DNA of 42,394 nt from Sulfuricurvum sp. (GTDB taxonomy: Bacteria; Campylobacterota; Campylobacteria; Campylobacterales; Sulfurimonadaceae). The notes beneath the pieces were generated by a model that was given only the letters and a program-made list of their open reading frames with translations, was not told where the DNA came from and made no database searches. Location of the stretch: the NCBI RefSeq assembly GCF_023250475.1, contig NZ_JAHFAQ010000003.1, positions 1-42,394 on the forward strand, in the 5' to 3' direction. This document shows, piece after piece, positions 16,579-25,783 of this stretch (within the stretch, counting starts at the first letter, position 1; each line of letters starts with the position of its first letter). Both the position numbers and the translations under genes were made by a program.

Positions 16579-18921
16579 ATGAAAAGAGAATGTGTCGTTT
16601 ATCCGACCGCACGCTGTGTTCGCGAAGCGGTAGCGGAGTCTACGGAGAGCTTTCTTCCCCATAGAATGACAATGGGGGAGTTTCTATCACGTGCTTACGT
16701 AGCGGCCGGAAAGATTATTCCCGATGAGGATTTGCGTCTTTTGGCAATGCATGAAGCATCCAATTTTTCCGGATTTGCAGCACTTAACATCGAGCGGAAT
16801 TTTTTCAGTTTCATCCAAAATTCGGAGTATCTGTTCCGTTTTTTTGAAGAGCTCTCTTCCGAACAGGTTTCACTCGAAACCCTCCAATCGGTCGATGTGT
16901 ACGGGGAGTATGAGGAGCACATCACCATACTCAAAAGACTTCGTGAACGATACGGTGAGATATGTTCACGCGAGGGGTGGGCGGATAGAATTTTTCATTC
17001 TGAGCATACAACAATTCAGGACGATTTTTTACGCAATTTTGAAACCATAACCATTATCGTCGAGGGGTATTTAAGCCGCTATGAGATCGCACTGCTTCGG
17101 GCGTGTGCACATCAAATAGACGTAGTCCTTCACTACAATACAACAGCGTACAACCGTAAAATGACGGCACGATTTGAGGAGATGGGGTTTGAGCTGAAGG
17201 AGGGGATAGCCTATCGGCTCTCACTGAGTCAGATTCAAATCATCGACGAAAAACCGCTTCGAATCAATCGATCGATAAGCTGTGATATATTTCATACACG
17301 GCTGGCTCAAATCGGATTTATCAAAGCGTCCGTCGAGGCTTTTGTGGAAGAGGGGATGGCGCCTGAAAAAATTGCGGTGGTTCTTCCGGATGAGGATACG
17401 GCGCAGATGCTCAAAGAGTTTGATACCGAGGGGAACTTCAATTTTGCGATGGGTTCTCCCTTTAGCAATAGTCCCCTTTACCGTGACCTTGAGAGTATTA
17501 CCCTTTACTTGGATGAAGCGAGTGTTCTAAATCATGAGCGTATCCGAAATGTCAAAACCGCTACCCTTGAGTGGTTTAAGGGACATTATCCGCAAAAATT
17601 TCTATTTTCTCAGTTGGAAGAGCTGATGGGAATGCTGGAAGATGAGGATACGGAGTCGATCGAAATCGTACGTGATGAACTGCATCGATTCAGCCATCTC
17701 TCTCATGCTCTGGAACAGATGGATTTCAGAGCGGTCTTTCGGATCTTTATGAACCGTCTGCGTCAACAAAGCATTGATGATGTCCGGGGGGGAAAAGTGA
17801 CGGTTATGGGGTTGCTGGAGACTCGGGGCGTTGCGTTTGAGGGGGTGGTGATTATTGATTTCAATGAAGGATATGTCCCTCATAAGAGTGAAAAGGATCT
17901 TTTTTTAAATACAAAAACCCGTGAATATGCGGCTCTCCCAAGTGCGCATGATCGTGAATCCCTTCAAAAACACTACTACTCCATTCTCTTCAACCGAGCC
18001 AAAAAGGTAGCCATCGGATGTGTTCAAAATGCCGAATCGGTACCGTCACGTTTTTTACTTCAATTGGGGATCAAGAGCACTCCTGCCGCATACCGCTATG
18101 AGGAAGTTTTATTTCCGTCACCGCATTTTAACGAACGGCATATCGGAGCGTATGAGGGCGAATACGATTTTACGGCGCACCCTCTCTCTGCGAGCGGGAT
18201 CAAAACGTTTTTGAGCTGTAAACGAGCTTTTTATTATCGTTACATCGCCCATATCCGAGAGCATGAACTGCCGCGTGACCTCTCGCAAGAGCGTGATATC
18301 GGGAATGAACTTCACAGTGTTTTAGATAAAGTGTACACATTGCAGGATAGCTATTCAGAACCCTCTGCGATCAAAGAGACGATTAGCAGGCTGTGGGAAG
18401 TGAAAAAAACGGACGATCCTCTGGAGCGGTATATGAAACGGCTTTGGATCGATAAACTGGATGATTTCTATGCGTGTGAGGTGTCTCGATTCGCTTCGGG
18501 TGCGAGGGTTCTCTACCGTGAAAAAGAGGTGAGCGCCGAGGTCGAGGGGATACGATTAAACGGACGAATAGATCGTATCGATGAGAAGGAAAATTCCCTC
18601 GAAGTGATCGATTACAAGAGCGGCAAGTATCCTGATACCGATAAAGAGCCCAAAGAGAGCGATGTCGATTATCAGCTCAGCGTTTATGCACTGCTTGCGG
18701 GAGGACTAGGGCGTGTCGAGCGATGCGGGTACTATGATTTGGGAAAAGGAGAGGTGAAATTCGAGCAGTTCTTAGAGGCAAAAATTGTCAAACTGCGGGA
18801 AATTTTGGCTCACATGGCCTCTCAAAAACAATGGAATTGGGAGATGTGCGAGGAGTTGAGCCGATGTCGTCACTGCCCCTACACCTACCTTTGCCATCGG
18901 GAGGTGATGCGTGGAATTTGA
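16579..18921 (+). CDS. addB: AddB-type exonuclease subunit with PD-(D/E)XK nuclease and Fe-S cysteines
   Basis: A 780-residue protein. The C-terminal third is a RecB-family nuclease: SASGIKTFLSCKRAFYYRYI with the first cysteine, GNELHSVLD, LNGRIDRIDEKENSLEVIDYKSGKYP with catalytic D and D-Y-K, and YQLSVYA. It ends in CRHCPYTYLC (C-x2-C-x5-C), which with the upstream Cys matches the AddB iron-sulfur cluster. The N-terminal two thirds are a degenerate helicase fold (VMGLLETRGVAFEGVVIIDF resembling motif V) with no Walker A seen. With AddA it processes double-strand DNA ends for RecA. It is short compared with Bacillus AddB (about 1160). It overlaps addA by 11 bases. Confidence 0.88.
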   Translation: MKRECVVYPTARCVREAVAESTESFLPHRMTMGEFLSRAYVAAGKIIPDEDLRLLAMHEASNFSGFAALNIERNFFSFIQNSEYLFRFFEELSSEQVSLETLQSVDVYGEYEEHITILKRLRERYGEICSREGWADRIFHSEHTTIQDDFLRNFETITIIVEGYLSRYEIALLRACAHQIDVVLHYNTTAYNRKMTARFEEMGFELKEGIAYRLSLSQIQIIDEKPLRINRSISCDIFHTRLAQIGFIKASVEAFVEEGMAPEKIAVVLPDEDTAQMLKEFDTEGNFNFAMGSPFSNSPLYRDLESITLYLDEASVLNHERIRNVKTATLEWFKGHYPQKFLFSQLEELMGMLEDEDTESIEIVRDELHRFSHLSHALEQMDFRAVFRIFMNRLRQQSIDDVRGGKVTVMGLLETRGVAFEGVVIIDFNEGYVPHKSEKDLFLNTKTREYAALPSAHDRESLQKHYYSILFNRAKKVAIGCVQNAESVPSRFLLQLGIKSTPAAYRYEEVLFPSPHFNERHIGAYEGEYDFTAHPLSASGIKTFLSCKRAFYYRYIAHIREHELPRDLSQERDIGNELHSVLDKVYTLQDSYSEPSAIKETISRLWEVKKTDDPLERYMKRLWIDKLDDFYACEVSRFASGARVLYREKEVSAEVEGIRLNGRIDRIDEKENSLEVIDYKSGKYPDTDKEPKESDVDYQLSVYALLAGGLGRVERCGYYDLGKGEVKFEQFLEAKIVKLREILAHMASQKQWNWEMCEELSRCRHCPYTYLCHREVMRGI

Positions 18922-21613
18922 ACCGTTTTTAGCCTATGAAGCGAGTGCGGGGAGCGGCAAAACATTTAACCTTGTTGTCCGTTATCTGAGCTTGCTCTTT
19001 ATGGGGGAGAATCCATCTTCCATCGTGGCATTGACGTTTACCAATAAAGCGGCGAACGAGATGCTGGAGCGGATCATCCTCACCCTCGAAGAACTTCCGA
19101 CGCGGAGCGAACTGCCTCAAATCTCACGTCTCAGCGGGATTGATGAGGCAACTATACTGGAAGAACGCCCCAAAGTGCTCGCGCGCTTCCTCCGTTCCGA
19201 TATTCAAATTTCGACGCTGGATAAGTTTTTTGGTCGCATTTTGCGCAAATTTGCTCTCAATGCGGGGTTGATGCCGACTTTTAAAACCGTGCAGAGCCAC
19301 CATGAAAGTGCCTTATTGGAGCGATTTTTAAACGAAGTGGAGGTGTCAAATGCCTCAGGGGCATTGATCCATCTCTCCCTTTTGAGCGATAAACGGCTCA
19401 GTGATCTTTTTACGCTACTCTCTGCTCTCTATTCCAAATACAAAGAGATTGATACTCAAAGGTATGATGGGAAAAATACCCCGGAAGAGTCCGTCGGTTA
19501 TGCGATGGAGCTTGCGCACGAGCTTGCCTCATTGGTGCTCTCAAAACCGCTCAGCGATCGTGCCCGAAAAACGATGCAGTTTGAGCATTATGAGGAGCTG
19601 TTGGAGAAAACGTGGCTTTTTAAACCGAGTATGGAGTACTGGGATTTTAAAAAGGCTTATGAGCCTCGTATGGATGCGCTGCTCCATGAGATACAAAGTG
19701 CGGTTGCCTCGCAAATGCGGCGCCGCGAAGTGCTCTATTTCAAAGAACTTTTTGCCGTCCTCAAACTTTATATCAAAAGCCGCCAATCGATGGCAACGCA
19801 GAGCAATGAACTAAGTTTTGATGATATAACCCTAAACGTTCATACCCTGCTGAGGGAAAAACTGGAGAGCGAGTTTCTCTATTTTCGACTCGATTCACGG
19901 ATCAAACATCTCCTTCTCGATGAGTTTCAAGATACCAGTGTCATCCAGTTCGATATTCTCCGTCCGCTGATCGAAGAGATTCGCTCCGGTGTGGGGGTAA
20001 ATGAGGGGGGAAGCTTCTTTTTCGTCGGGGATGTAAAACAATCGATCTACCGTTTTCGCGGAGGGGTGAGCGCCTTGTTTCATGAGGTGGCGGAGCTGTT
20101 TGATGTGCGGCTCGAACCGCTTAAGGTAAACTACCGCTCTAAAAGCGAGATTGTTAATTTTGTGAATCGTGCATTTGAGGGGAAAATCAAAGGGTACATC
20201 CCCCAACAAAGCCCGCAAAGCTCATGCGGAGGGTACGTAGAGGTTCTCCTGAGCGATGATCTACTCGAATCGCTATGTGAGCGGGTCGCATTGTTGATCG
20301 AGAAAGGCTCTGCACCCGAAGAGATTGCTATTCTTACCGCGACCAACAAAGACGGAAGTGCGGTTGAGGAAGTTTTGAGCGAGCGGGGGTATGACGTCGT
20401 GACCGAGACCACCGCACGTCTCATCGCACAGCGAAGTGTCCGTGCCATCATCGAGTATCTGCGCTATTGTTATTTTGGTGAATCGATCTACCGATCCAAT
20501 TGTGCGGCACTGCTCGGTATTCAAAGTGACCAGATCGATCGTATACGAGCAGATGAGGTAGTGACAGCCGTTATCACTTTTGTCCGAAGATTCACGATTG
20601 CCGATAAAAGTGCTCTAATGTTTATCGAAGCACTGCGGGGATACCGCGATATCGAAGAGGTTGTTTTCGAGATCGATCGGTTGGAAACCTCTTCTCCCCA
20701 AAGCGATCTTAAAGGGATTCGAATTATGACCGTACACAAATCCAAAGGACTGGAGTTTGAGCACGTTATCGTACTCGATCGGCTCGGAACGGCACGGAGT
20801 CATAATGATCCGATTGTCTATGAGTACGAAGGGGTGCAGTTACGGGGGATGCATTATCGGATAAAAGGGCGTGAAGCGCTTGATATGGCTTACGCGAAAG
20901 CGCTGGAAGCAGAGAAAATGGCATCCGATGAGGATCAGCTCAATGCCCTTTACGTAGCCCTCACCCGAGCTGCCCAATCGTTGATGGTTATTGCCAAGGT
21001 TAAAAATTCATGGTTCGATCCCTTGGAGCTTGTAGCTTCAGAGCAGGGGGTGCTAGAGATCAAAGTGCAAAAAGAGAAGCCGGTGCAAACAGAGAAAGCG
21101 GTAAATTTTAAAGCACTTCATTTCGGCACACAGGAGGAGACCCTCCGACCACCGAAAGAAGCAACGCACGATTATGCCGCGGTGCAGTTTGGATTGGCAC
21201 TCCATTATACGCTGGAGATGATGGGAGAATTTAGCACCGTATCTCTGGAGATTGCATTGGAGTCAACCCGTAACCGTTTCGGATCCGTCTTGCCCATGGG
21301 AGCAATGGGAGAGATTGAAAAGAGGATCGAGCGTTTACTGAGCGATCAGACTTTTCGGCACCTGACACAGGGGGATCGGTATAAAGAGCAGATGATACGC
21401 CATAAAGGAAATCTTGGGGTGATTGATCTTTTGGTTCGCAGTGAAAAGGGATGGATTATCATCGATTACAAAAGCGGCCGTGAAGAGGAAGAGAAACATC
21501 GCGATCAGATCAATCGCTATGGCGAGGCGATCCGTTCATCCACGGGAGAGGAAACAGCGGGGTATTTATGCTATCTTCTTGAGGAGACGATTGAATGGAT
21601 AAAGTGCTTATAG
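18911..21613 (+). CDS. addA: AddA-type UvrD-like helicase/nuclease (RecB-like)
   Basis: A 900-residue SF1 helicase starting at GTG inside addB. Walker A is ASAGSGKT (residues 11-18), motif Ia ALTFTNKAANEM, Walker B LLLDEFQDTS, motif III FVGDVKQSIYRFRGG, motif V MTVHKSKGLEF and motif VI LYVALTRAAQSLMV. The C-terminal nuclease shows GVIDLLVRSEKGWIIIDYKSGR with the D and D-Y-K residues. It is the motor of the AddAB end-resection enzyme. Shorter than Bacillus AddA (about 1230) but with all motifs present. The overlapping addB supports the pairing. Confidence 0.92.
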   Translation: MEFEPFLAYEASAGSGKTFNLVVRYLSLLFMGENPSSIVALTFTNKAANEMLERIILTLEELPTRSELPQISRLSGIDEATILEERPKVLARFLRSDIQISTLDKFFGRILRKFALNAGLMPTFKTVQSHHESALLERFLNEVEVSNASGALIHLSLLSDKRLSDLFTLLSALYSKYKEIDTQRYDGKNTPEESVGYAMELAHELASLVLSKPLSDRARKTMQFEHYEELLEKTWLFKPSMEYWDFKKAYEPRMDALLHEIQSAVASQMRRREVLYFKELFAVLKLYIKSRQSMATQSNELSFDDITLNVHTLLREKLESEFLYFRLDSRIKHLLLDEFQDTSVIQFDILRPLIEEIRSGVGVNEGGSFFFVGDVKQSIYRFRGGVSALFHEVAELFDVRLEPLKVNYRSKSEIVNFVNRAFEGKIKGYIPQQSPQSSCGGYVEVLLSDDLLESLCERVALLIEKGSAPEEIAILTATNKDGSAVEEVLSERGYDVVTETTARLIAQRSVRAIIEYLRYCYFGESIYRSNCAALLGIQSDQIDRIRADEVVTAVITFVRRFTIADKSALMFIEALRGYRDIEEVVFEIDRLETSSPQSDLKGIRIMTVHKSKGLEFEHVIVLDRLGTARSHNDPIVYEYEGVQLRGMHYRIKGREALDMAYAKALEAEKMASDEDQLNALYVALTRAAQSLMVIAKVKNSWFDPLELVASEQGVLEIKVQKEKPVQTEKAVNFKALHFGTQEETLRPPKEATHDYAAVQFGLALHYTLEMMGEFSTVSLEIALESTRNRFGSVLPMGAMGEIEKRIERLLSDQTFRHLTQGDRYKEQMIRHKGNLGVIDLLVRSEKGWIIIDYKSGREEEEKHRDQINRYGEAIRSSTGEETAGYLCYLLEETIEWIKCL

Positions 21614-21616
21614 TAA

Positions 21617-21655
21617 ACTTAATTTAAGTATATTATAAGTTTATGCTGGTACAAT
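21617..21655 (+). promoter_or_regulatory. rplM-rpsI promoter
   Basis: TTTAAGTATA (21623-21632) and TACAAT (21650-21655) are 17 bases apart. TTTAAGTnTT-like -35 regions are described for Campylobacter sigma-70 promoters. The -35 lies within the palindrome ACTTAATTTAAGT (21617-21629). AAGGAG precedes the rplM ATG. Confidence 0.65.
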
Positions 21656-21694
21656 TGCGCCACTATTTATAGAGACTTTTAAAGGAGACTCAAG

Positions 21695-22117
21695 ATGAAA
21701 TTTACTAAAATTGCTTCACCTGAGCAAATCGAACGTAAATGGGTTTTAATTGATGCTGAAGGGAAAACATTCGGTCGTATGATGACTGAAATCGCTGTTA
21801 GCCTTCGCGGTAAAGATAAACCGTATTTTACCCCAAATATCGACTGTGGTGATTTTGTTATCGTCATTAACGCGTCTAAAGCGGTTATTAACGGTGGCGG
21901 TAAAACTGCTACTAAAACATATCACCGTCATACAGGTTACTTCGGTAATGTAAAAAGTGAAAAATTTACAGAACTTTTGGCTACTAATCCAGAGAAAGTT
22001 TTCAAGCTTGCTGCTCGCGGTATGCTTCCAAAAACAAAATTGGGTCGTGCAATGCTCAAAAAATTGAAAGTCTATGCAGGTGCTGAACACCCTCACTCTG
22101 CACAGATCGCTAAGTAA
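21695..22117 (+). CDS. rplM: 50S ribosomal protein L13
   Basis: A 140-residue L13 with the family landmarks KWVLIDAEGKTFGRMMTEIA, LRGKDKPYFTPNIDCGDFVIVINA, KTYHRHTGYFGN and the C-terminal AARGMLPKTKLGRAMLKKLKVY. It is an early-assembling protein of the large subunit. It is followed by rpsI after nine bases, the standard L13-S9 operon. Confidence 0.98.
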   Translation: MKFTKIASPEQIERKWVLIDAEGKTFGRMMTEIAVSLRGKDKPYFTPNIDCGDFVIVINASKAVINGGGKTATKTYHRHTGYFGNVKSEKFTELLATNPEKVFKLAARGMLPKTKLGRAMLKKLKVYAGAEHPHSAQIAK

Positions 22118-22126
22118 GGATAAACC

Positions 22127-22516
22127 ATGGCAAAAACGTATGCAACCGGAAGAAGAAAATCTTCAATCGCTAAAGTATGGCTTGCTCCGGGTACAGGTAA
22201 AATCACTGTAAACGGTCTTTCACTCGATGCATGGCTCGGTGGTCTTGAAGCAAAAAAATTGCGTGTTACCCAACCGCTCTCTTTGACTAAACAAGACACA
22301 TCCGTAGACATCACTGCTTCAACTATGGGCGGTGGTTTCTCAGGACAATCCGATGCACTTCGTCACGGTATCTCTCGTGCTCTTTGCACATTTGATCCGT
22401 CATTCCGTGCTATCTTGAAACCGTTCGGTATGCTTACTCGCGACTCACGTATTGTTGAGCGTAAGAAACCGGGTAAACGCAAAGCGCGTCGTTCTCCTCA
22501 ATTCTCAAAACGTTAA
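22127..22516 (+). CDS. rpsI: 30S ribosomal protein S9
   Basis: A 129-residue S9 starting [21 protein letters not shown], with [18 protein letters not shown] and the basic tail ending FSKR, whose last residues reach the P-site tRNA in S9 structures. A strong hairpin terminator follows. Confidence 0.98.
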   Translation: MAKTYATGRRKSSIAKVWLAPGTGKITVNGLSLDAWLGGLEAKKLRVTQPLSLTKQDTSVDITASTMGGGFSGQSDALRHGISRALCTFDPSFRAILKPFGMLTRDSRIVERKKPGKRKARRSPQFSKR

Positions 22517-22524
22517 TCGTTTTT

Positions 22525-22545
22525 CTCCTCAGATATTCTGGGGAG
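22525..22545 (+). terminator. rpsI terminator hairpin
   Basis: CTCCTCAGA-tat-TCTGGGGAG gives a nine-pair stem (one G-T pair), eight bases after the rpsI stop, followed by a pyrimidine-rich CTTCCTTCTCTTC. Confidence 0.65.
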
Positions 22546-22611
22546 CTTCCTTCTCTTCGTATTTATCACAATTATATTACAATCTAACTCTATCTATTCA
22601 TTTTTATTATA

Positions 22612-22645
22612 TTTAAGCCATTGCTTATATACTAACCACTAGAAT
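22612..22645 (+). promoter_or_regulatory. Promoter of the TlpD-like chemoreceptor gene
   Basis: TTTAAG at 22612 and TAGAAT at 22640-22645 stand at sigma-70 spacing; the ATG is at 22677 behind AAGGAA. No sigma-28 pattern was recognised. Confidence 0.45.
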
Positions 22646-22676
22646 CATCCGTGTTTTTAATATAAGGAATTTGCCA

Positions 22677-23792
22677 ATGTTTTTTGGAAGCGGTCAGCAG
22701 CGTATTGACGTAGAACCTCTCAATGCAAAAATAGCAGAGTATGAAAGAGAAAATGAGCATCTGCGATACGAGGTAGAGAGGCTGAAAGAAGAAAACAGCC
22801 GTTACAGCGAGAGTGCGGTAATGTCCGTGCTTATTCGTCATTTGACGGACGAGTTGACGAATGCGTGCCAACGCGATTTGTCGATCCTGCAAAAAGACCT
22901 TGCCGATAACGTTAAAGAGCTTGAAGAGATTGAAGTTCTAAACAAAGACAACCATTCCAATGCGCAAGAGATTAACGATGAAATCGGTGCTCTTCTTCAA
23001 ACGCAAGAGGAGTTAATCGGAAACATTACCGAAAACTACGGTTCGGTTTCTCAACTCAATGATAGTGTGGGATCGATTTCTCAGGTGATTAATCTGATTA
23101 AAGACATCTCCGATCAAACCAATCTGCTTGCGCTGAATGCGGCTATTGAAGCGGCACGTGCGGGCGAGCACGGCCGCGGGTTCGCCGTCGTCGCCGATGA
23201 AGTGCGAAAACTGGCGGAACGCACTCAAAAAGCGACTCAAGAGGTGGCTATGAGTGTTCAAAGTCTAAAGCAAAATGCGGTAGAAATCTATGAGCGTTCC
23301 AGTACAATGGAGAGTATTTCATCGGTATCGAATGAAAAATTGGAGCGGTTTCGCTCAACATTGCTCGACCTTGGAAATCGAACAGGGACAATTCATAACG
23401 ACTCTACCGATGTCCTTTATTCTGTTTTTATGGTTCTTGTTAAACTGGATCACCTGTTGTTTAAATCCAAAGGGTACAAAAGCGTCTTTAGTCTCAAAGT
23501 TGAGGGAGAGTTTGCCGATCATCACCATTGCCGTCTGGGTAAATGGGCTGAGGGGGGCAAAGGGGCTGAAATTTTCGGTTCAACGGCAAGCTTCAAAAAA
23601 TTGGAAACACCGCACAAATCGGTACATGATAATATTTTAGCCGCTATAAATTGTGTCACTTCCAATACATGTGTTCAAGAGTCGGCAAATATCCGCAAAC
23701 ATTTTGCTAATGCTGAATCGGCCAGTCAAGAGGTGATTCAAACCTTAGGTGCGATGTTAATGGAAGAGCGACAAAGCCGAGCAAGACACTAA
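22677..23792 (+). CDS. Soluble methyl-accepting chemotaxis protein with C-terminal CZB domain (TlpD-like)
   Basis: A 371-residue chemoreceptor without membrane helices. An N-terminal coiled coil (residues 15-60) leads to the signalling hairpin, whose tip reads [20 protein letters not shown] and continues into [18 protein letters not shown]. The C-terminal ~110 residues form a chemoreceptor zinc-binding domain: [20 protein letters not shown] and PHKSVHDNI supply His and Cys ligands. This layout matches Helicobacter TlpD, a cytoplasmic receptor for energy and oxidative (hypochlorite) cues. It signals to CheW-CheA. ATG 22677 is preferred over TTG 22671 by Shine-Dalgarno distance. Confidence 0.88.
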   Translation: MFFGSGQQRIDVEPLNAKIAEYERENEHLRYEVERLKEENSRYSESAVMSVLIRHLTDELTNACQRDLSILQKDLADNVKELEEIEVLNKDNHSNAQEINDEIGALLQTQEELIGNITENYGSVSQLNDSVGSISQVINLIKDISDQTNLLALNAAIEAARAGEHGRGFAVVADEVRKLAERTQKATQEVAMSVQSLKQNAVEIYERSSTMESISSVSNEKLERFRSTLLDLGNRTGTIHNDSTDVLYSVFMVLVKLDHLLFKSKGYKSVFSLKVEGEFADHHHCRLGKWAEGGKGAEIFGSTASFKKLETPHKSVHDNILAAINCVTSNTCVQESANIRKHFANAESASQEVIQTLGAMLMEERQSRARH

Positions 23793-23810
23793 TCGAGTGC
23801 TCGGTCAGTG
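23787..23810. terminator. Imperfect bidirectional hairpin between convergent genes
   Basis: CACT-aat-CGAG-tg-CTCG-gtc-AGTG is symmetric over 24 bases and spans the stop codons of the chemoreceptor and the convergent sulfatase-family gene. Confidence 0.35.
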
Positions 23811-25709
23811 TTTGGTGCGATAAAGCTTTTTATTATACATATCATCCATTACCGTTACAAAAGCGAAAGCATCCCGTTCAAGTTCTTTATCATGAGGAGC
23901 AGTATGGAGATGCTCTTTCTCATAGGTAAACGTGAGCGGCTCTTTGTTCGGTTGAATAACGGCAACTTTGTTATGGTCGCGCAATGCAAACGTATCGTTG
24001 AAAAGCATGAGGGAAACTTCACGTTTTGCATCGCTGTAGATAGAGTGACCTAAAACGGGGTAGGTAAGATTGGCCCCGATCAAATCGAGGGCTGTGGCTA
24101 ACACATCGGGTTGGGTGCTTAGCGCGTCGAACTTTTGCGGTTTTACCCCATCGGAAATTATCAAAGCAGGAATATGGAACATATTCACCGGGACCAAATC
24201 GTCTCCGTAAACACGGATATTATGATCGGCAACGACGACAAAAACGGTGTCTTTATAGTAGGACTCTTTTTTGGCCAGTTCAAAAAGGCGTCCGATCGCG
24301 AAATCGGCATACTTGACTGCATTTTCAACCCCTTTTTTCGGTTTCCCGGGGATAAAATCTATTTTTCCCTCCGGCAATTCGAAAGGTGAGTGATTGGAAG
24401 ATGAGAAGATAACACTGACAAATTTTTCCCCTTTTGCCGTGTGTTCCTTGAACTTTTCATTGGCTTTAACAACCAAATCCTCATCGCTGACCCCCCACGT
24501 ACTGACGAAGCTCGGGTTCGTGTAATCTTTTTGTTCGATCACTTCATCAAAACCGTTCCCCATATACCAGCTGCGCATATTGTCAAAACGTCCTTCTCCT
24601 CCGTAAATGAAGGTCGATTTGTACCCGAGTGGCTTAAGGAGCGAGGCAACGGTGAAAAAATCACTTTGCGATTTGTTCCGCTTGACCACCTCTTCGCCGG
24701 CAAGAGGAAGCCAACCGGATGTTATTGCCGAGAGTCCGCGAATGGAACGGGTACCGTTGCTGAAGAGATTGGTAAACGCGATCCCCTCATGGGAGAGTTT
24801 TTCCATATTGGGGGTAATCGTAGCGTCCCCTCCGCTGAATCCAACGAATTGCGATCCCATCGACTCTTGGATAAAGATGACAAGATTTTTAGGTTTTTCG
24901 GATGGGAAATGGGTCGGTTCTAGGCGATTAAACGGGAATTCTCCTCCCCCTTTAAGGTTCAGTTTGTCGCCCACGCGCGTATAGGCTTCGCTCAACGCCA
25001 TTTTCTTGCCATAAGGTTTTATAAGATCTCCCTCTTTGGTGTAACTGTAAAAAGCATTCCCGATGCTGTAGAGAGAATTTTTAGCGATCTCGTTGGCCAT
25101 TCGGTTAGTACTGTACAGGGCATCGGAGATATTGGCGGGGCGATGACCGAACGACGAACGGATACCGATAAATAAAAGAGCGGCAACGATCGGAAACAGA
25201 AGCGTCCGTTTCCATAGAGGGGTACGGATCGCTTCGGCAAGACGCAGCGGAGAGAAACGGAGATAGCCCCATGCCGCTACAAGGAGCATACCCATTGCGA
25301 CGGCAAGCTGCAGCGGGTACTCTTTGAGGATCATGGAGGTGACCTCTTTGGGATATTTAAGATATTCGATGAAAAGGTAGTTTGGACGGACATCGTATTG
25401 GGCAACAAACGGAAATGTGGCATTTTCGACATAGAGAGCTATCAGTAGAAAAAAGAGAACATAGCCGTTAATAAAGCGTTCCGTATAACGTGCGAGTACT
25501 TGCGGAGTGATCGCAAGGAGGAGTGCCGGAATGATCAGTAAAATCGAAGCGGTCATTGTGTCGAGTTTCAATCCGTAAAGAAAGGATAAAAGTGACTGGG
25601 CAAACGTAATATCGCCTAAACGATCAAAGTAAAGAGCGTAAAGCCCGAGTCGGCCCAGAAAAAAAAGGACGATAAAGAGGAGATAAATTTTAAAGAGTTC
25701 TCGTAACAT
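23805..25709 (-). CDS. MdoB/LtaS-like membrane phosphoglycerol transferase family protein (sulfatase fold)
   Basis: A 634-residue protein with about five N-terminal helices (to residue ~185) and an extracytoplasmic alkaline-phosphatase/sulfatase-fold domain. The domain contains NLVIFIQESMGSQFVG (metal-binding Glu), NGTRSIRGLSAITSG with the likely nucleophile Thr, and VVVADHNIRV (Asp-His metal ligands). Relatives move glycerol-phosphate from phosphatidylglycerol onto lipoteichoic acid or periplasmic glucans; in Gram-negative Campylobacterota the acceptor is unknown. It is divergent from eptA, another member of the same fold superfamily. TATAAT on the minus strand (25743-25738) is its probable -10. 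Confidence 0.85.
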   Translation of the reverse strand: MLRELFKIYLLFIVLFFLGRLGLYALYFDRLGDITFAQSLLSFLYGLKLDTMTASILLIIPALLLAITPQVLARYTERFINGYVLFFLLIALYVENATFPFVAQYDVRPNYLFIEYLKYPKEVTSMILKEYPLQLAVAMGMLLVAAWGYLRFSPLRLAEAIRTPLWKRTLLFPIVAALLFIGIRSSFGHRPANISDALYSTNRMANEIAKNSLYSIGNAFYSYTKEGDLIKPYGKKMALSEAYTRVGDKLNLKGGGEFPFNRLEPTHFPSEKPKNLVIFIQESMGSQFVGFSGGDATITPNMEKLSHEGIAFTNLFSNGTRSIRGLSAITSGWLPLAGEEVVKRNKSQSDFFTVASLLKPLGYKSTFIYGGEGRFDNMRSWYMGNGFDEVIEQKDYTNPSFVSTWGVSDEDLVVKANEKFKEHTAKGEKFVSVIFSSSNHSPFELPEGKIDFIPGKPKKGVENAVKYADFAIGRLFELAKKESYYKDTVFVVVADHNIRVYGDDLVPVNMFHIPALIISDGVKPQKFDALSTQPDVLATALDLIGANLTYPVLGHSIYSDAKREVSLMLFNDTFALRDHNKVAVIQPNKEPLTFTYEKEHLHTAPHDKELERDAFAFVTVMDDMYNKKLYRTKH

Positions 25710-25737
25710 GTAGTGTTTATCCTAATAATGATCCGGA

Positions 25738-25743
25738 ATTATA
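25738..25743 (-). promoter_or_regulatory. -10 box of the MdoB/LtaS-like gene
   Basis: Minus-strand TATAAT, 28 bases before the ATG at 25709. The overlapping plus-strand TAGAAT (25742-25747) may serve eptA. Confidence 0.45.
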
Positions 25744-25783
25744 GAATACGAATGGATAATAAAAAATGTTTACGTCTCATTAG

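Noticed and set aside
24441-24923. 160-codon plus-strand frame
   Set aside because: Antisense to the MdoB/LtaS-like gene, without any recognisable family feature.
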